Positions 24,634 through 33,729 of a stretch of 64,000 nt of DNA are shown one piece after another. Under the pieces are notes generated by a model that saw only the letters and a list, made by a program, of their open reading frames with translations, was not told the DNA's origin and did not search any database. Location: NCBI GenBank assembly GCA_964570865.1, contig CAZMZM010000001.1, positions 46,189 to 110,188 on the forward strand, in the 5' to 3' direction. Both the position numbers and the translations under genes were made by a program. This stretch comes from WGAL01 sp964570865. Lineage in GTDB: Bacteria; Bacteroidota; Ignavibacteria; Ignavibacteriales; Melioribacteraceae. Numbering within the stretch: the stretch's first letter is position 1; every line of letters begins with the position of its first letter.

Positions 24634-24926
24634 CTTTTTTAATTTAACAATTACTTTCTTAACTATCTCGGATTAGTTCTATTTTTTCTTCTTTTCCCAA
24701 AACAAATTCCCCCCAAATAAAACTATTATTTCAAATAATTTCAATGAAACAAAACAACCTCGATTTTTTAAAAGAGATTATTGCCCAATCACTCATTAAT
24801 CTATCTTTCGGTAGAATAAATTATTTTTATCCATTATCAATTCTACATCTGCTTTTTCTTTTCCGAGAAATAAAAACAGAAAATTCGTATATTCCGATAA
24901 TTGATTAATAAAAAGAAAAAGAGAGT
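24634..24926. other. Intergenic region upstream of rnpB
   Basis: 293 AT-rich bases between the divergent TPR gene and the RNase P RNA. It should hold promoters for both. A possible -10 (TATATT, 24888-24893) lies 34 bases before the RNA start, but no convincing -35 is seen. A 54-codon open frame at 24744-24908 has no ribosome binding site and is listed among the rejected items. Confidence 0.4.
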
Positions 24927-25372
24927 GGAAGAAACACGTATGATGCAAGTTGGGCAATTGCTATTCGGCATAATGCTTGAATAGAGGAAAGTCCGAACTC
25001 CGAAGGACAGGGTGCCGGGTAACGCCCGGGAGCCGCTAACGTAAGTTTGCGGTTACGGAAAGTGCCACAGAAAATATACCGTCCGGCTTCTGCCGGATAA
25101 GGGTGAAAAGGCAGGGTAAGAGCCTACCGCTTTGATAGTAATATCAAAGGTCCGAAAGGAGTTCCGCAATGCGGAATCACGGTAAACCCCACTCGGAGCA
25201 AGACCAAGTAAAAGGAACTTCCACTTGTGGAGCAAAGTTGTCCGCTTTGCATGTTCCTCGGGTAGGTCGCTCGAGTCCGTCGGCAACGGCGGATCTAGAT
25301 AAATAATTGCCGTCCGGCTTTTTGCCGGATTACAGAATTCGGCTTACAAACTTGCATCAATAGTGTTCTTCC
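24927..25372 (+). ncRNA. rnpB: RNase P RNA (type A)
   Basis: Conserved core elements occur in order: GAGGAAAGTCCGAACTCC (near 24974), ACAGGGTGCCGGGTAACGCC, GTGCCACAGAAA, GGGTGAAAAGG, GGTAAACCCCACTCGGAGCA with AGACCAA, and finally AGATAAAT with ACAGAATTCGGCTTA. The ends pair as P1: TGATGCAAGTT (24941-24951) with AACTTGCATCA (25349-25359), extended by GGAAGAAACAC with GTGTTCTTCC. P2 is GGCAATT with AATTGCC. It cleaves 5' leaders from pre-tRNA. The 3' end abuts recJ. Hairpins at 25082-25097 (P12) and 25313-25329 (P19-like) share the same TCCGGC/GCCGGA stem. End positions are good to about 10 bases. Confidence 0.96.
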
Positions 25373-25383
25373 GTATTGAGAAA

Positions 25384-27102
25384 ATGATTAAAACACGCTG
25401 GAAATTCAGAGAGCCGGCTCCGAGAGAGGATGCGCTGGCTTTAGCAGACAGTTTAAATATTTCAGTAGTTCTTGCCGAACTGCTGCTGCAGAGAAATGTC
25501 AAAAACTTTTTGGAATCAAAAAGTTTTTTCAGACCAACATTGGAAGAGCTTCATGACCCGTTTTTAATGGACGGAATGGAGGAAGCTTCGACACGAACCA
25601 TTGAAGCAATTACCTGCAATCAGAAAATCGTAGTTTACGGTGATTATGACGTTGACGGTACATGCGCTTCATCTATTATGTATATGTTCCTAAAGCATTT
25701 AGGTGCCGATGTAAAAATTTACATTCCTAACCGTTTATCAGAAGGGTACGGTCTTTCGACCGAAGGAATTGATTTTGCAAAAGAAAACGACACAGATCTG
25801 ATAATTACGGTTGATTGCGGAATAACTGCAATTGACGAAGTTGACTATGCAAACTCCCTTGGAATTGATGTAATTATTACAGATCATCATCAACCTAAGG
25901 ATAGATTGCCCAATGCTTTCACAATTCTTGATCCGATTAAACCCGGGGACACGTATCCATTTAAGTTCCTTGCCGGTGCCGGTGTTGCATTTAAGCTTGC
26001 GCGGGCAATCGGGGATAGAATCGGGAAAAAAGACTTGGTGATGGATTACGTAGATTTAGTGGCTTTGGCAAGTGCGGCAGACATTGTACCTTTAGTCGAT
26101 GAAAACCGCACACTTGTTCGTGCCGGACTCGACATGATAAACCAAAATCCGCGTCCCGGAATTGCGGCATTATTGCAAATTGCAAGAATGACACACGGAA
26201 ATCTTTCCTCAGGACAAATAGTTTTTACAATTGCTCCCAGAATTAATGCTGTCGGACGTTTGGGCGATGCTATGCGTGCAGTTGATTTATTTACAAGCGA
26301 AGACCATGACGAAGCGAGAAAAATTGCCGAAGTACTGGAACAAGAAAACTTGGAACGAAGAAAAATTGATGAAGTTACGTTTTCTTATGCTCTGGATATG
26401 GTTCATGAAAAAGTTGATTTTGAAAATGACAAAGCTATTATTTTACACGGAGAAAACTGGCATCCGGGCGTAATCGGAATTGTAGCTTCCCGTTTGGTTG
26501 AAAAATATAATCTTCCTTCAATAATGCTTACAACAATTGACGGTGTTGCCAAAGGCTCTGCGCGAAGCATTCAAGGATTTGACATATATGCCGCTTTGGA
26601 GGAATGCAAGGATTTACTAATTCAGTTCGGTGGGCATAAAGCCGCTGCCGGGCTTGAAATTGAAATCGATAAAATTGATCTTTTCCGGGAAAAGTTTAAC
26701 GAAGTTTTGAATCGCAGACTAACCGATAATGATGTTATTCCTGAAATCGATATCGATGCTGAAATACACTTTTCTGAAATTACGGCTAAGTTTATTCGTA
26801 TCCTCGACCAATTTGCTCCTTTCGGTCCGGGAAACCACCGTCCGGTATTTCTTGCTCGTGATGTTAAGTTCACAAACGGCCCGAGGATAGTCGGCAAAAA
26901 TCATCTTATGGGAATGGTAAAACAAGTAAACTCCGATAAAGTTTTTGACGTAATTGGTTTTAACTTGGGAGGTGTATTAAAAGAGATTGTTGATAAAGAC
27001 AAAATTTTAATGGATATTGTATTTACAATTGATAAATTTTATAAATGGGATAAAATGTTCCCGCAATTAAAGTTGAAAGATATTAGAATAAAACAATATT
27101 GA
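25384..27102 (+). CDS. recJ: Single-stranded-DNA exonuclease RecJ
   Basis: About 572 residues. DHH-family motifs: GDYDVDGTCASS (86-97), TVDCGI (142-147), TDHHQP (166-171), then APRINAVGRLGDA and the DHHA1-type GGHKAAAGLEIE. The C-terminal OB-like part contains FAPFGPGNHRPVF. It degrades single-stranded DNA 5'-3' in recombination and mismatch repair. I start at ATG 25384, because the longer frame from GTG 25363 would run into the RNase P RNA 3' end. It is followed by the YebC gene after 7 bases. Confidence 0.95.
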   Translation: MIKTRWKFREPAPREDALALADSLNISVVLAELLLQRNVKNFLESKSFFRPTLEELHDPFLMDGMEEASTRTIEAITCNQKIVVYGDYDVDGTCASSIMYMFLKHLGADVKIYIPNRLSEGYGLSTEGIDFAKENDTDLIITVDCGITAIDEVDYANSLGIDVIITDHHQPKDRLPNAFTILDPIKPGDTYPFKFLAGAGVAFKLARAIGDRIGKKDLVMDYVDLVALASAADIVPLVDENRTLVRAGLDMINQNPRPGIAALLQIARMTHGNLSSGQIVFTIAPRINAVGRLGDAMRAVDLFTSEDHDEARKIAEVLEQENLERRKIDEVTFSYALDMVHEKVDFENDKAIILHGENWHPGVIGIVASRLVEKYNLPSIMLTTIDGVAKGSARSIQGFDIYAALEECKDLLIQFGGHKAAAGLEIEIDKIDLFREKFNEVLNRRLTDNDVIPEIDIDAEIHFSEITAKFIRILDQFAPFGPGNHRPVFLARDVKFTNGPRIVGKNHLMGMVKQVNSDKVFDVIGFNLGGVLKEIVDKDKILMDIVFTIDKFYKWDKMFPQLKLKDIRIKQY

Positions 27103-27109
27103 GGTAAAA

Positions 27110-27844
27110 ATGTCCGGACACTCTAAATGGGCTACAATTAAAAGAAAAAAAGCTGCGATTGATGCAAAACGCGGAAAGCTTTTTACAAAACTAATTAAAG
27201 AAATTACTATTGCTGCGCGGCAAGGCGGCGGCGACCCTGCAGGTAATCCCCGTCTTCGTTTGGCAATCGATAATGCAAAATCCGCAAACATGCCGATGGA
27301 CAACATCGAACGCGCCATTAAAAAAGCCACCGGCGAACTTCAGGGCGTTCAATATCACGAACTAACTTACGAAGGTTACGGCCCGAGCGGTGTTGCGCTT
27401 TTGGTTGAATGCGTTACCGATAACAAAAACCGCACCGTTGCCGAGGTAAGACATACCTTCAGCAAATACGGCGGGTCAATGGGCGAAACCGGTTCGGTTC
27501 TTTGGATGTTCGAACGTAAAGGTGTTATTACAATGCCCACACAGGGAAAATCCGAAGATGATATTATGGAAATTGTTCTTGATGCCGGCGCAGAAGACAT
27601 TCAGGGCGAAGAGGACTTTTTTGAAATCACTACGGACCTTGAAACTTTTGAAGATGTACGCAAAGCTCTTGTGGATGCGGGACTTGAAGTAGAAAACGCT
27701 TCGCTGCAGTGGATAGCAAAAAACACAATCGATGTGGCAGGTGAAGCGGAAGAAAAAGTTATGAAGCTTATCGACATGCTTGAAGATAACGACGACGTTC
27801 AGAATGTTTATACAAACGCCAACTTTTTAGATGATGCCGAGTAA
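27110..27844 (+). CDS. YebC/PmpR-family protein
   Basis: 244 residues, normal length. N-terminal signature MSGHSKWATIKRKKAAIDAK and IAARQGGGDPAGNPRLRLAI; central LTYEGYGPSGVALLVECVTD and GSMGETGSVLWMF. The family acts as a transcriptional regulator, and some members help translation of proline-rich stretches. GAGG lies before the ATG. Its stop overlaps the ruvC start by 1 base (TAATG); the yebC-ruvC-ruvA order is common in bacteria. Confidence 0.95.
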   Translation: MSGHSKWATIKRKKAAIDAKRGKLFTKLIKEITIAARQGGGDPAGNPRLRLAIDNAKSANMPMDNIERAIKKATGELQGVQYHELTYEGYGPSGVALLVECVTDNKNRTVAEVRHTFSKYGGSMGETGSVLWMFERKGVITMPTQGKSEDDIMEIVLDAGAEDIQGEEDFFEITTDLETFEDVRKALVDAGLEVENASLQWIAKNTIDVAGEAEEKVMKLIDMLEDNDDVQNVYTNANFLDDAE

Positions 27845-28380
27845 TGAAAATTCTCGGTGTTGATCCCGGAACCTTAATTACAGGTTTCGGGATTATTCAA
27901 TATGAAAAGAACAAACTTCAGTACATCACTTCGGGAATAATAAAACCTCCCAAAACTAATGATATGGGAGAACGCCTCCGTATAATTTACGACGACCTTT
28001 TTTCCCTGATTAAAACTTATGAGCCGGATGAGTTTGCAATTGAAACCGCATTTTACGGAAAGAACATTCAATCCACAATGAAAATCGGGTATGCGCGCGG
28101 AGTTTCAATATTAGCGGCTGTTCACAACAACGTTCATACTTCGGAATATTCACCCCGTACAATAAAACAAGCGGTTGTAGGTCGCGGCGGCGCTTCCAAA
28201 AATCAAGTTCAGTTTATGATTACCCGTTTGCTTGCCCTCGGAGATGAAAAAAAAATATTTGATGAAACAGATGCACTTGCCGTAGCGGTGTGCCATGCTT
28301 TCAAATCGGGCGAAATTGCATCCCGCGGAAGCAGCTGGGAAAAATTTGTTGAAAACAACCCCGACTTAATTGTGAGATAA
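27844..28380 (+). CDS. ruvC: Holliday-junction resolvase RuvC
   Basis: 178 residues. The four acidic active-site residues line up with E. coli RuvC: Asp7 (ILGVDPG), Glu67 (AIETAF), Asp140 and Asp143 (FDETDALAVAVCHA). It also has the usual GYARGV and KQAVVGRGGASK segments. It cuts Holliday junctions made during recombination. TAATG overlap with yebC, and ruvA starts 2 bases after its stop. Confidence 0.96.
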   Translation: MKILGVDPGTLITGFGIIQYEKNKLQYITSGIIKPPKTNDMGERLRIIYDDLFSLIKTYEPDEFAIETAFYGKNIQSTMKIGYARGVSILAAVHNNVHTSEYSPRTIKQAVVGRGGASKNQVQFMITRLLALGDEKKIFDETDALAVAVCHAFKSGEIASRGSSWEKFVENNPDLIVR

Positions 28381-28382
28381 AG

Positions 28383-28973
28383 ATGATTGGCTATTTAAGA
28401 GGAAAAATATTGGACAAAAAACCGACTTCCGTGTTGCTCGATGTAAACGGAGTAGGATACTTTGTTCATATTTCAATTTCAACTTTTGATAAATTGCCCG
28501 AACTTGGCGCAACTGCCGAGTTGTTTACATATCTTAATGTGCGGGAAGATGCGCTAAACTTATTTGGTTTTAACAACGCTGAAGAAAAAGCGATTTTCGA
28601 ACTGCTGATAAGCATTAGCGGAGTTGGTCCTAAGTTGGCTTTGGGAATACTTTCGGGAATTCAGGCAAACGATTTGGTACAAGCTATTCAAAATCAAGAT
28701 GTCCCGCGCATTGTCAGCATTCCCGGAATCGGGAAGAAAACTGCCGAACGGTTAATTATTGAGCTGAAAGATAAAATCGGTTCCGTAGTTTCCGTTTCTT
28801 CTTCCGGTAACTACACTCCGTACGGAACAAAAGGAGACGCAATTGCGGCACTCGTCAACTTGGGCTATAACAACAAAAAAGCCGATTTGGTTATTTCTTC
28901 CATATTAAACAAATCTCCTGATTTAACATTAGAGGAATTAATTAAAAGCGCTCTCGCAGGATTGAACAAATAA
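28383..28973 (+). CDS. ruvA: Holliday-junction branch-migration protein RuvA
   Basis: 196 residues. N-terminal OB fold MIGYLRGKILDKKPTSVLLD then VNGVGYFVHIS. Two helix-hairpin-helix motifs follow (ISGVGPKLALGILSG near 79-93; IPGIGKKTAERLIIELKDK near 113-131). The C-terminal RuvB-binding domain is GDAIAALVNLGYNNKKAD. It recognises junctions and loads RuvB; ruvB is not in the window. Last gene of recJ-yebC-ruvC-ruvA. Confidence 0.96.
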   Translation: MIGYLRGKILDKKPTSVLLDVNGVGYFVHISISTFDKLPELGATAELFTYLNVREDALNLFGFNNAEEKAIFELLISISGVGPKLALGILSGIQANDLVQAIQNQDVPRIVSIPGIGKKTAERLIIELKDKIGSVVSVSSSGNYTPYGTKGDAIAALVNLGYNNKKADLVISSILNKSPDLTLEELIKSALAGLNK

Positions 28974-28997
28974 CTTTAGACTCAATAAACCAATAAA

Positions 28998-29531
28998 TTA
29001 TTGTTGAAAAATCTTTCTCAACTCAAACAAAGTAATTCCGGTTGCAACAGCCACGTTCAAAGATTGTTTAATACCGTATTGCGGAATCTCAATCGAAAAA
29101 TCGCATAAATCGATAAGCTCCTGGTCAACTCCGGTAATTTCATTCCCGATAATAACCGCAAGCGGAAACTCGGCTTGAGTGATTTGATAATAAGGAATAC
29201 TGGAGTCGGTTTGCTCGAGAGCACAGATTGTAACTCCATGCTCTTTCAGCTTCAAAACCGCTTCTTTTGCATCTTTTACAAATTCCCAACTTACACTCTC
29301 GGTTGCACCTAACGCGGTTTTCAACACTTCCTTTTTGGGCGGAGTAGGCGTGTAACCACACAAATAAATCTTTTCGAGCATCGCACCGTCAGAGGAGCGG
29401 AAAATTGAGCCGACATTGTAACTGCTTCGGATTGAATTCAGAATAGCATAGACGGGCATTTTTTTTACATTGCTTATTGTTTCAAGCGTAGCCCTGTTCT
29501 CTGATATTTCGTCATGTGTTAATTTTTTCAT
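28998..29531 (-). CDS. SPOUT-family (TrmH-like) RNA 2'-O-methyltransferase
   Basis: About 177 residues from the ATG at 29531; an 11-codon longer start adds only a hydrophobic stretch. SpoU motifs: motif 1 ILNSIRSSYNVGSIFRSSDG, motif 2 PLAVIIGNEITGVDQELI, motif 3 IEIPQYGIKQSLNVAVATGI forming the knot that binds S-adenosylmethionine. It lacks an N-terminal RNA-binding extension, so it is a minimal form. Whether it acts on tRNA or rRNA is not visible. Confidence 0.88.
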   Translation of the reverse strand: MKKLTHDEISENRATLETISNVKKMPVYAILNSIRSSYNVGSIFRSSDGAMLEKIYLCGYTPTPPKKEVLKTALGATESVSWEFVKDAKEAVLKLKEHGVTICALEQTDSSIPYYQITQAEFPLAVIIGNEITGVDQELIDLCDFSIEIPQYGIKQSLNVAVATGITLFELRKIFQQ

Positions 29532-29637
29532 ATTATTTACTAAAAAAAGAAACAAAAGTAGCATATAGTTTTTTAATTAACAAACAAGTAATGTATTTTT
29601 GTATATTAATTTTCAATTTCCTACTAACGGAGAAAAA

Positions 29638-32004
29638 ATGAACAAAAAGTTTTTATTGATTTTTCTGCTTACTGTTTTTATTGGCGGTTGCTCTGCTTAT
29701 AAAGAAATATCTCCCAATCCGGACTTAATTCCGAAAGAAGACGGGTACATTAAACTACTTGACGGAAAGAAAAACTTTGAATTGGAGCATGATGCCAAAT
29801 ATTACATGGAAGTTACTCCTCCGGTAAAGGACAACTTTTACTTTGTTATAAAAAACAATATCAAACCAATTTCCGAGTATTATTTCTCCGACAAATTTGA
29901 CGGCGGCGACAAAGGCTATACAAAAATACCGGATGTGGTATCGTTCGACAAAACCGAAAGCGCTTATCCTGTTGATTCTCATCATAAGATGTATTATTGG
30001 ATTATCGAAAAAGTGAATAAGGATACTCTTATTAATGCGGCTTATCGCTACGTTCCAATGTGGAGATACAACTTTGAGAGAGAATTTGCTAAAACACAGT
30101 TGGTTTTTTACAAATATAGGTTGAAAAGAACCGAGTACAAACATATTTCGTATAACTCCCCTTTGGAGAAATTAAAATCAAAATTGAAAGCGGTTACTGT
30201 ATCAATTGATTCCATAAGCTATTTAAGAAAAGTAACACCGCAGATGGAAAAATACTTCCCCGATTCACTTAGAATTGCGAAAGAAAAGGCATACAAGAAT
30301 TATTTAATTTTCAGTAACGACGTTGAAGAAGAATATATTTTTGAAAAGAAAAGTTTAGCACTGCTTCAAACCTATGTTCAGCTTAAAGAAACCGAAAACG
30401 ATCAGGCTGCATTCTTAAAATCGGCTCCGGTCTTTCTCCGTTTCCTTAAATCTAAATTATCAGTTGATGAATCTGTTAAAAAAAAGGTTAAAGAAATAAT
30501 CGCTAAAAGAATTTCAAACGTTGAAAGAGAATACTTTAACACTATTGCCGCTAAAAGAGACATTAAACCGTTCAACATTAATCCTCCCATTGAAACAGTA
30601 TATAAACTTTATAAAAACGCCAACGGCTTTGTACCTAAAAAGTTTGACGCATTAGTTGAAATGATAAAACGCTTTAACAAAAAAGCTTCGATGTTTCAGC
30701 AGTACAAAACATACAAAAAGGATTTGGACAATTTTCTAAAAACCGCCCCTAAGTGGCTTCCGAATACATTTTACGAAACAGCTACAGAAAAGCTAAAAAA
30801 GATGATGGATGTTCTTCCGACACTTTTCCTTGCGGACTTCAGAGGATTTGAAAATTATTATTGCGTATCGGAACTCCAGCGCGGATTAAGAAATGGACGA
30901 AGATATACGAGAAGACTTGAGCGGGATTACCGTGAAGCTAACTTTATTGTCGGAAGACTAAACGAACTTAGAACTCGTAAGGCTTACGGAGAAATGCTTT
31001 CGCTTTTAAAATCGAATTCGGAATTAGGCTTTTTAATTAAACACTACAAGTTTTTGGATTTGAAATATTTGGGAAGTAAAAAAAATATTATCGGGATTTA
31101 TCTTTCTTCCAACAATTGGGAGTCATCAGAGAAAGCCATTATTAAACTAAATCGGTTTAATGATTTTCTTGCTCCCTCGTTTATCGCTTCAAAGAAAAAG
31201 GAATTAATCAACAAGTTTGAAACTGAACTTTTTACACGAGTAAAAAATGCTTCGATTGAAAAAATTAATTCTTTTGTAAAAACACATTTACTCGATACAG
31301 AGAACTTAAAAACACTCTATTCCGATTCTGTTTTTGCACCGGTTTACAGACTTACTTTCAGCATTCACGGTGAGACAACCGTGGAAAAACGGAACAACGA
31401 AATTTCTGACTACCTTGAAAAAATCAAATACTACTCTTTTCCGGAAAAATCTGTTCTTGCGCTTTATCAACAAATATTGAACAACAAAAACAACAATGCC
31501 GTTTCCAAGGTAAGAGCAATTGAATTTCATTCAAAATATTATCGAGGCAAAAACAGAAAGGTCAGAAATATTATCGATGAATTTAATGTAAATATTGCCA
31601 AATTAATAACAAGAAGCACAGATTATCGCAAGTTGTTTGTGGTCCCCGTTACAAATAATAAAAAAGGAGTAAATACATATCTCTTTAAAGTTCAGCTTAA
31701 GATTCCTACAAAAGCTAAATTCCCCGTTTATGAAATCAACATAAAACTTCCGGAAGAAATTGCTAAAAACGCTGATACTCAACGCTGGTACGATAAAATA
31801 TTGCTTAACAATACCGAGATAAAAAACGAAGGCCGAATTAAAATTATTGCGCCATCAAAAAATAATAACTACGAATGCAAGATCACTCCAGTTCAGATGG
31901 ATAAGGAGGAGAAGAACGTATTATCAATTTATTTCAAATTCCCCTCGTATAAACTTTATGAAGTCAGTGTAATGGCCCAAAAACCACTCATCAGAAAAAA
32001 TTAA
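29638..32004 (+). CDS. Large lipoprotein of unknown function
   Basis: 788 residues from the ATG at 29638, which has GGAG seven bases upstream and starts a clean lipoprotein signal MNKKFLLIFLLTVFIGGC (Cys18). The rest is rich in Lys, Phe, Tyr and Asn, mostly helical in the middle (200-600), with a beta-rich C-terminus (about 650-788). I recognise no family. It is followed 9 bases later by an orphan solute-binding protein and then a secreted protein, so these three probably work together at the envelope. Confidence 0.8.
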   Translation: MNKKFLLIFLLTVFIGGCSAYKEISPNPDLIPKEDGYIKLLDGKKNFELEHDAKYYMEVTPPVKDNFYFVIKNNIKPISEYYFSDKFDGGDKGYTKIPDVVSFDKTESAYPVDSHHKMYYWIIEKVNKDTLINAAYRYVPMWRYNFEREFAKTQLVFYKYRLKRTEYKHISYNSPLEKLKSKLKAVTVSIDSISYLRKVTPQMEKYFPDSLRIAKEKAYKNYLIFSNDVEEEYIFEKKSLALLQTYVQLKETENDQAAFLKSAPVFLRFLKSKLSVDESVKKKVKEIIAKRISNVEREYFNTIAAKRDIKPFNINPPIETVYKLYKNANGFVPKKFDALVEMIKRFNKKASMFQQYKTYKKDLDNFLKTAPKWLPNTFYETATEKLKKMMDVLPTLFLADFRGFENYYCVSELQRGLRNGRRYTRRLERDYREANFIVGRLNELRTRKAYGEMLSLLKSNSELGFLIKHYKFLDLKYLGSKKNIIGIYLSSNNWESSEKAIIKLNRFNDFLAPSFIASKKKELINKFETELFTRVKNASIEKINSFVKTHLLDTENLKTLYSDSVFAPVYRLTFSIHGETTVEKRNNEISDYLEKIKYYSFPEKSVLALYQQILNNKNNNAVSKVRAIEFHSKYYRGKNRKVRNIIDEFNVNIAKLITRSTDYRKLFVVPVTNNKKGVNTYLFKVQLKIPTKAKFPVYEINIKLPEEIAKNADTQRWYDKILLNNTEIKNEGRIKIIAPSKNNNYECKITPVQMDKEEKNVLSIYFKFPSYKLYEVSVMAQKPLIRKN

Positions 32005-32013
32005 GGATTTAAG

Positions 32014-33729
32014 ATGAAGAAAAAAGAATTTGTAATCGGAATATTAGTTTTAGCCGCAGCGGCAGTAATTGCGTATATAATATTAAGCGGCAACAAATTA
32101 CAAAACGCCGTTGTTCTTCCCTACATCTCACATCAGGCACCTGTTGTTGACCCGCACTTGCCTGACGTTAATCCTTTATCCGACAAACTTGACGAAGTTG
32201 AATTTGACGGTCTGTTTAATGTTTCATCCAATAAAAGCGGGATAGTTTATGAAGACGGACTTGGAACGTTTCTGGGAATCGACAATAATGATGTTGTATC
32301 AATAAAATTAAAGAATAATGTAAAGTGGTCTGACAGCTATGAAATTAAATCGGATGATGATGAAGTAAAACTTAAACTTAAAAAAGCGGATAAGTTTACA
32401 GCAGAAGACTTGGCCTTTACTCTCAAGCGTATTGAAAATCTCGGCTCACTCTCACCCGACTACATCTTAATAGCTCAAGCCCTCGAAAACATTGGCTTTT
32501 CGGGACCTGACAAAAACGGCGTAATCAAATTTCAGTTTAAGCACGACAGAATTTGGAAGGAATCCGACATTAAAGAAGTCCTTTCATTCAAAGTGCTGCC
32601 TAAATCGTCTGACATGAATGCGCTTAATTATTATGTTGGAACAGGCTCATATCTTGCTGTTCCACAAAAAACGGGCGTTGCGAACTACTTCCGTAATCCT
32701 GACAGAAAGCCATTTATTTCATACGTTAAACTAAAACCGTTTATTGATAACAGCACATTCACTACCGAGTTGAAGAATAACAATATTAATGTTTTGCTCG
32801 AATCACCTTTCGGCGCCGTTTCTCCGATTTTAGATAAGGACAAACATTTTTTTGCAAAGCCGGGTATCAGCACAACTTACTTTGGTATTCTGTTTAACAC
32901 AAATAGATTAAACCTCGAACAAAGAGAAGCCTTGCGCGCATTTCTTAATCAGGATAAAATTCTTGCACGTTTTTATAAAATCGGAACTCCTCAGCAGCGT
33001 GATATTATTGATTATAAGGGAAATCGTAACAACTTCAACTCCCTACTAAATTACACTATTTTCCCTTCTTCGTCATACTACGTAGAAGAAAAAATTGTTC
33101 AGCCGAACAAAAATGTTTCAAAAGTTGATTTACAAAACTTGCCGGATTCCATAAATATTGTGTCATGCGTTAATTATGGTTATCGAGAAGAATATAATGC
33201 ATTAATTTCAATTTTAAACTCTCCTGAGATTTCACAGGGTAAGATTTACGCAAGAGCCGTAACAAACGATGAAATCAAAAAGCAAAATTATGATGCTGTG
33301 ATTGTAGCATTTACAGGGTACCGAAGTAATTTTTTGTTTGATTTATACGACATCTTTTTACGCGAACCGGACTTATCCGCCAGAAAGATTAACTTAATAT
33401 TAGACGATAATGGGCATATTCTACCGGCTTCTTTTACATCCGATAAAAACTTTTTTGGCTTAGACGCTCAAAACTCGGCGGATAATCCCGATGTAAGAAA
33501 ACTCTTGGATTACACTTACGGATTTATGTCAACGCATGAAATTGGGGATAAACAAGCTTATGCTGAAAGAGTGGACAAATTGGAAAATAAACTTGCCTTG
33601 GGAAAGTGGCTTTTCTCGCTTCCCACTTTATCTTACTTCTCAAATCAGTTTGACAGTACCAGCATTGAACTTTACGGTGTTGCATCACAGCTTTCAACTA
33701 TTGAGAAATGGAAAGAGAAAAAGAAGTGA
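32014..33729 (+). CDS. Peptide-type (SBP_bac_5) solute-binding protein, membrane-anchored
   Basis: 571 residues. N-terminal hydrophobic anchor (FVIGILVLAAAAVIAYIIL) without a lipobox. The SBP_bac_5 pattern follows: VVDPHLPDVNPLSDK, LKNNVKWSDS, ADKFTAEDLAFTLKRIENLG, VGTGSYLAV, YFGILFNTNRLNLEQREALR then AFLNQDKIL. The family binds peptides or other solutes for ABC importers, but no permease or ATPase gene is nearby. It may bind ligand for another purpose. It overlaps the next gene. Confidence 0.78.
   Translation: MKKKEFVIGILVLAAAAVIAYIILSGNKLQNAVVLPYISHQAPVVDPHLPDVNPLSDKLDEVEFDGLFNVSSNKSGIVYEDGLGTFLGIDNNDVVSIKLKNNVKWSDSYEIKSDDDEVKLKLKKADKFTAEDLAFTLKRIENLGSLSPDYILIAQALENIGFSGPDKNGVIKFQFKHDRIWKESDIKEVLSFKVLPKSSDMNALNYYVGTGSYLAVPQKTGVANYFRNPDRKPFISYVKLKPFIDNSTFTTELKNNNINVLLESPFGAVSPILDKDKHFFAKPGISTTYFGILFNTNRLNLEQREALRAFLNQDKILARFYKIGTPQQRDIIDYKGNRNNFNSLLNYTIFPSSSYYVEEKIVQPNKNVSKVDLQNLPDSINIVSCVNYGYREEYNALISILNSPEISQGKIYARAVTNDEIKKQNYDAVIVAFTGYRSNFLFDLYDIFLREPDLSARKINLILDDNGHILPASFTSDKNFFGLDAQNSADNPDVRKLLDYTYGFMSTHEIGDKQAYAERVDKLENKLALGKWLFSLPTLSYFSNQFDSTSIELYGVASQLSTIEKWKEKKK

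Noticed and set aside
24893..24900. TCCGATAA upstream of rnpB as a sigma-28 promoter
   Set aside because: The TAAA box is about 3 bases too far, and rnpB should be transcribed constitutively.
24744..24908. 54-codon plus-strand frame starting MKQNNLDFLKEIIAQ
   Set aside because: No ribosome binding site, AT-rich composition, no family likeness, and it runs up to the rnpB promoter region.
25053..25286. 77-codon minus-strand frame
   Set aside because: It lies entirely inside the RNase P RNA, whose conserved core explains the sequence.
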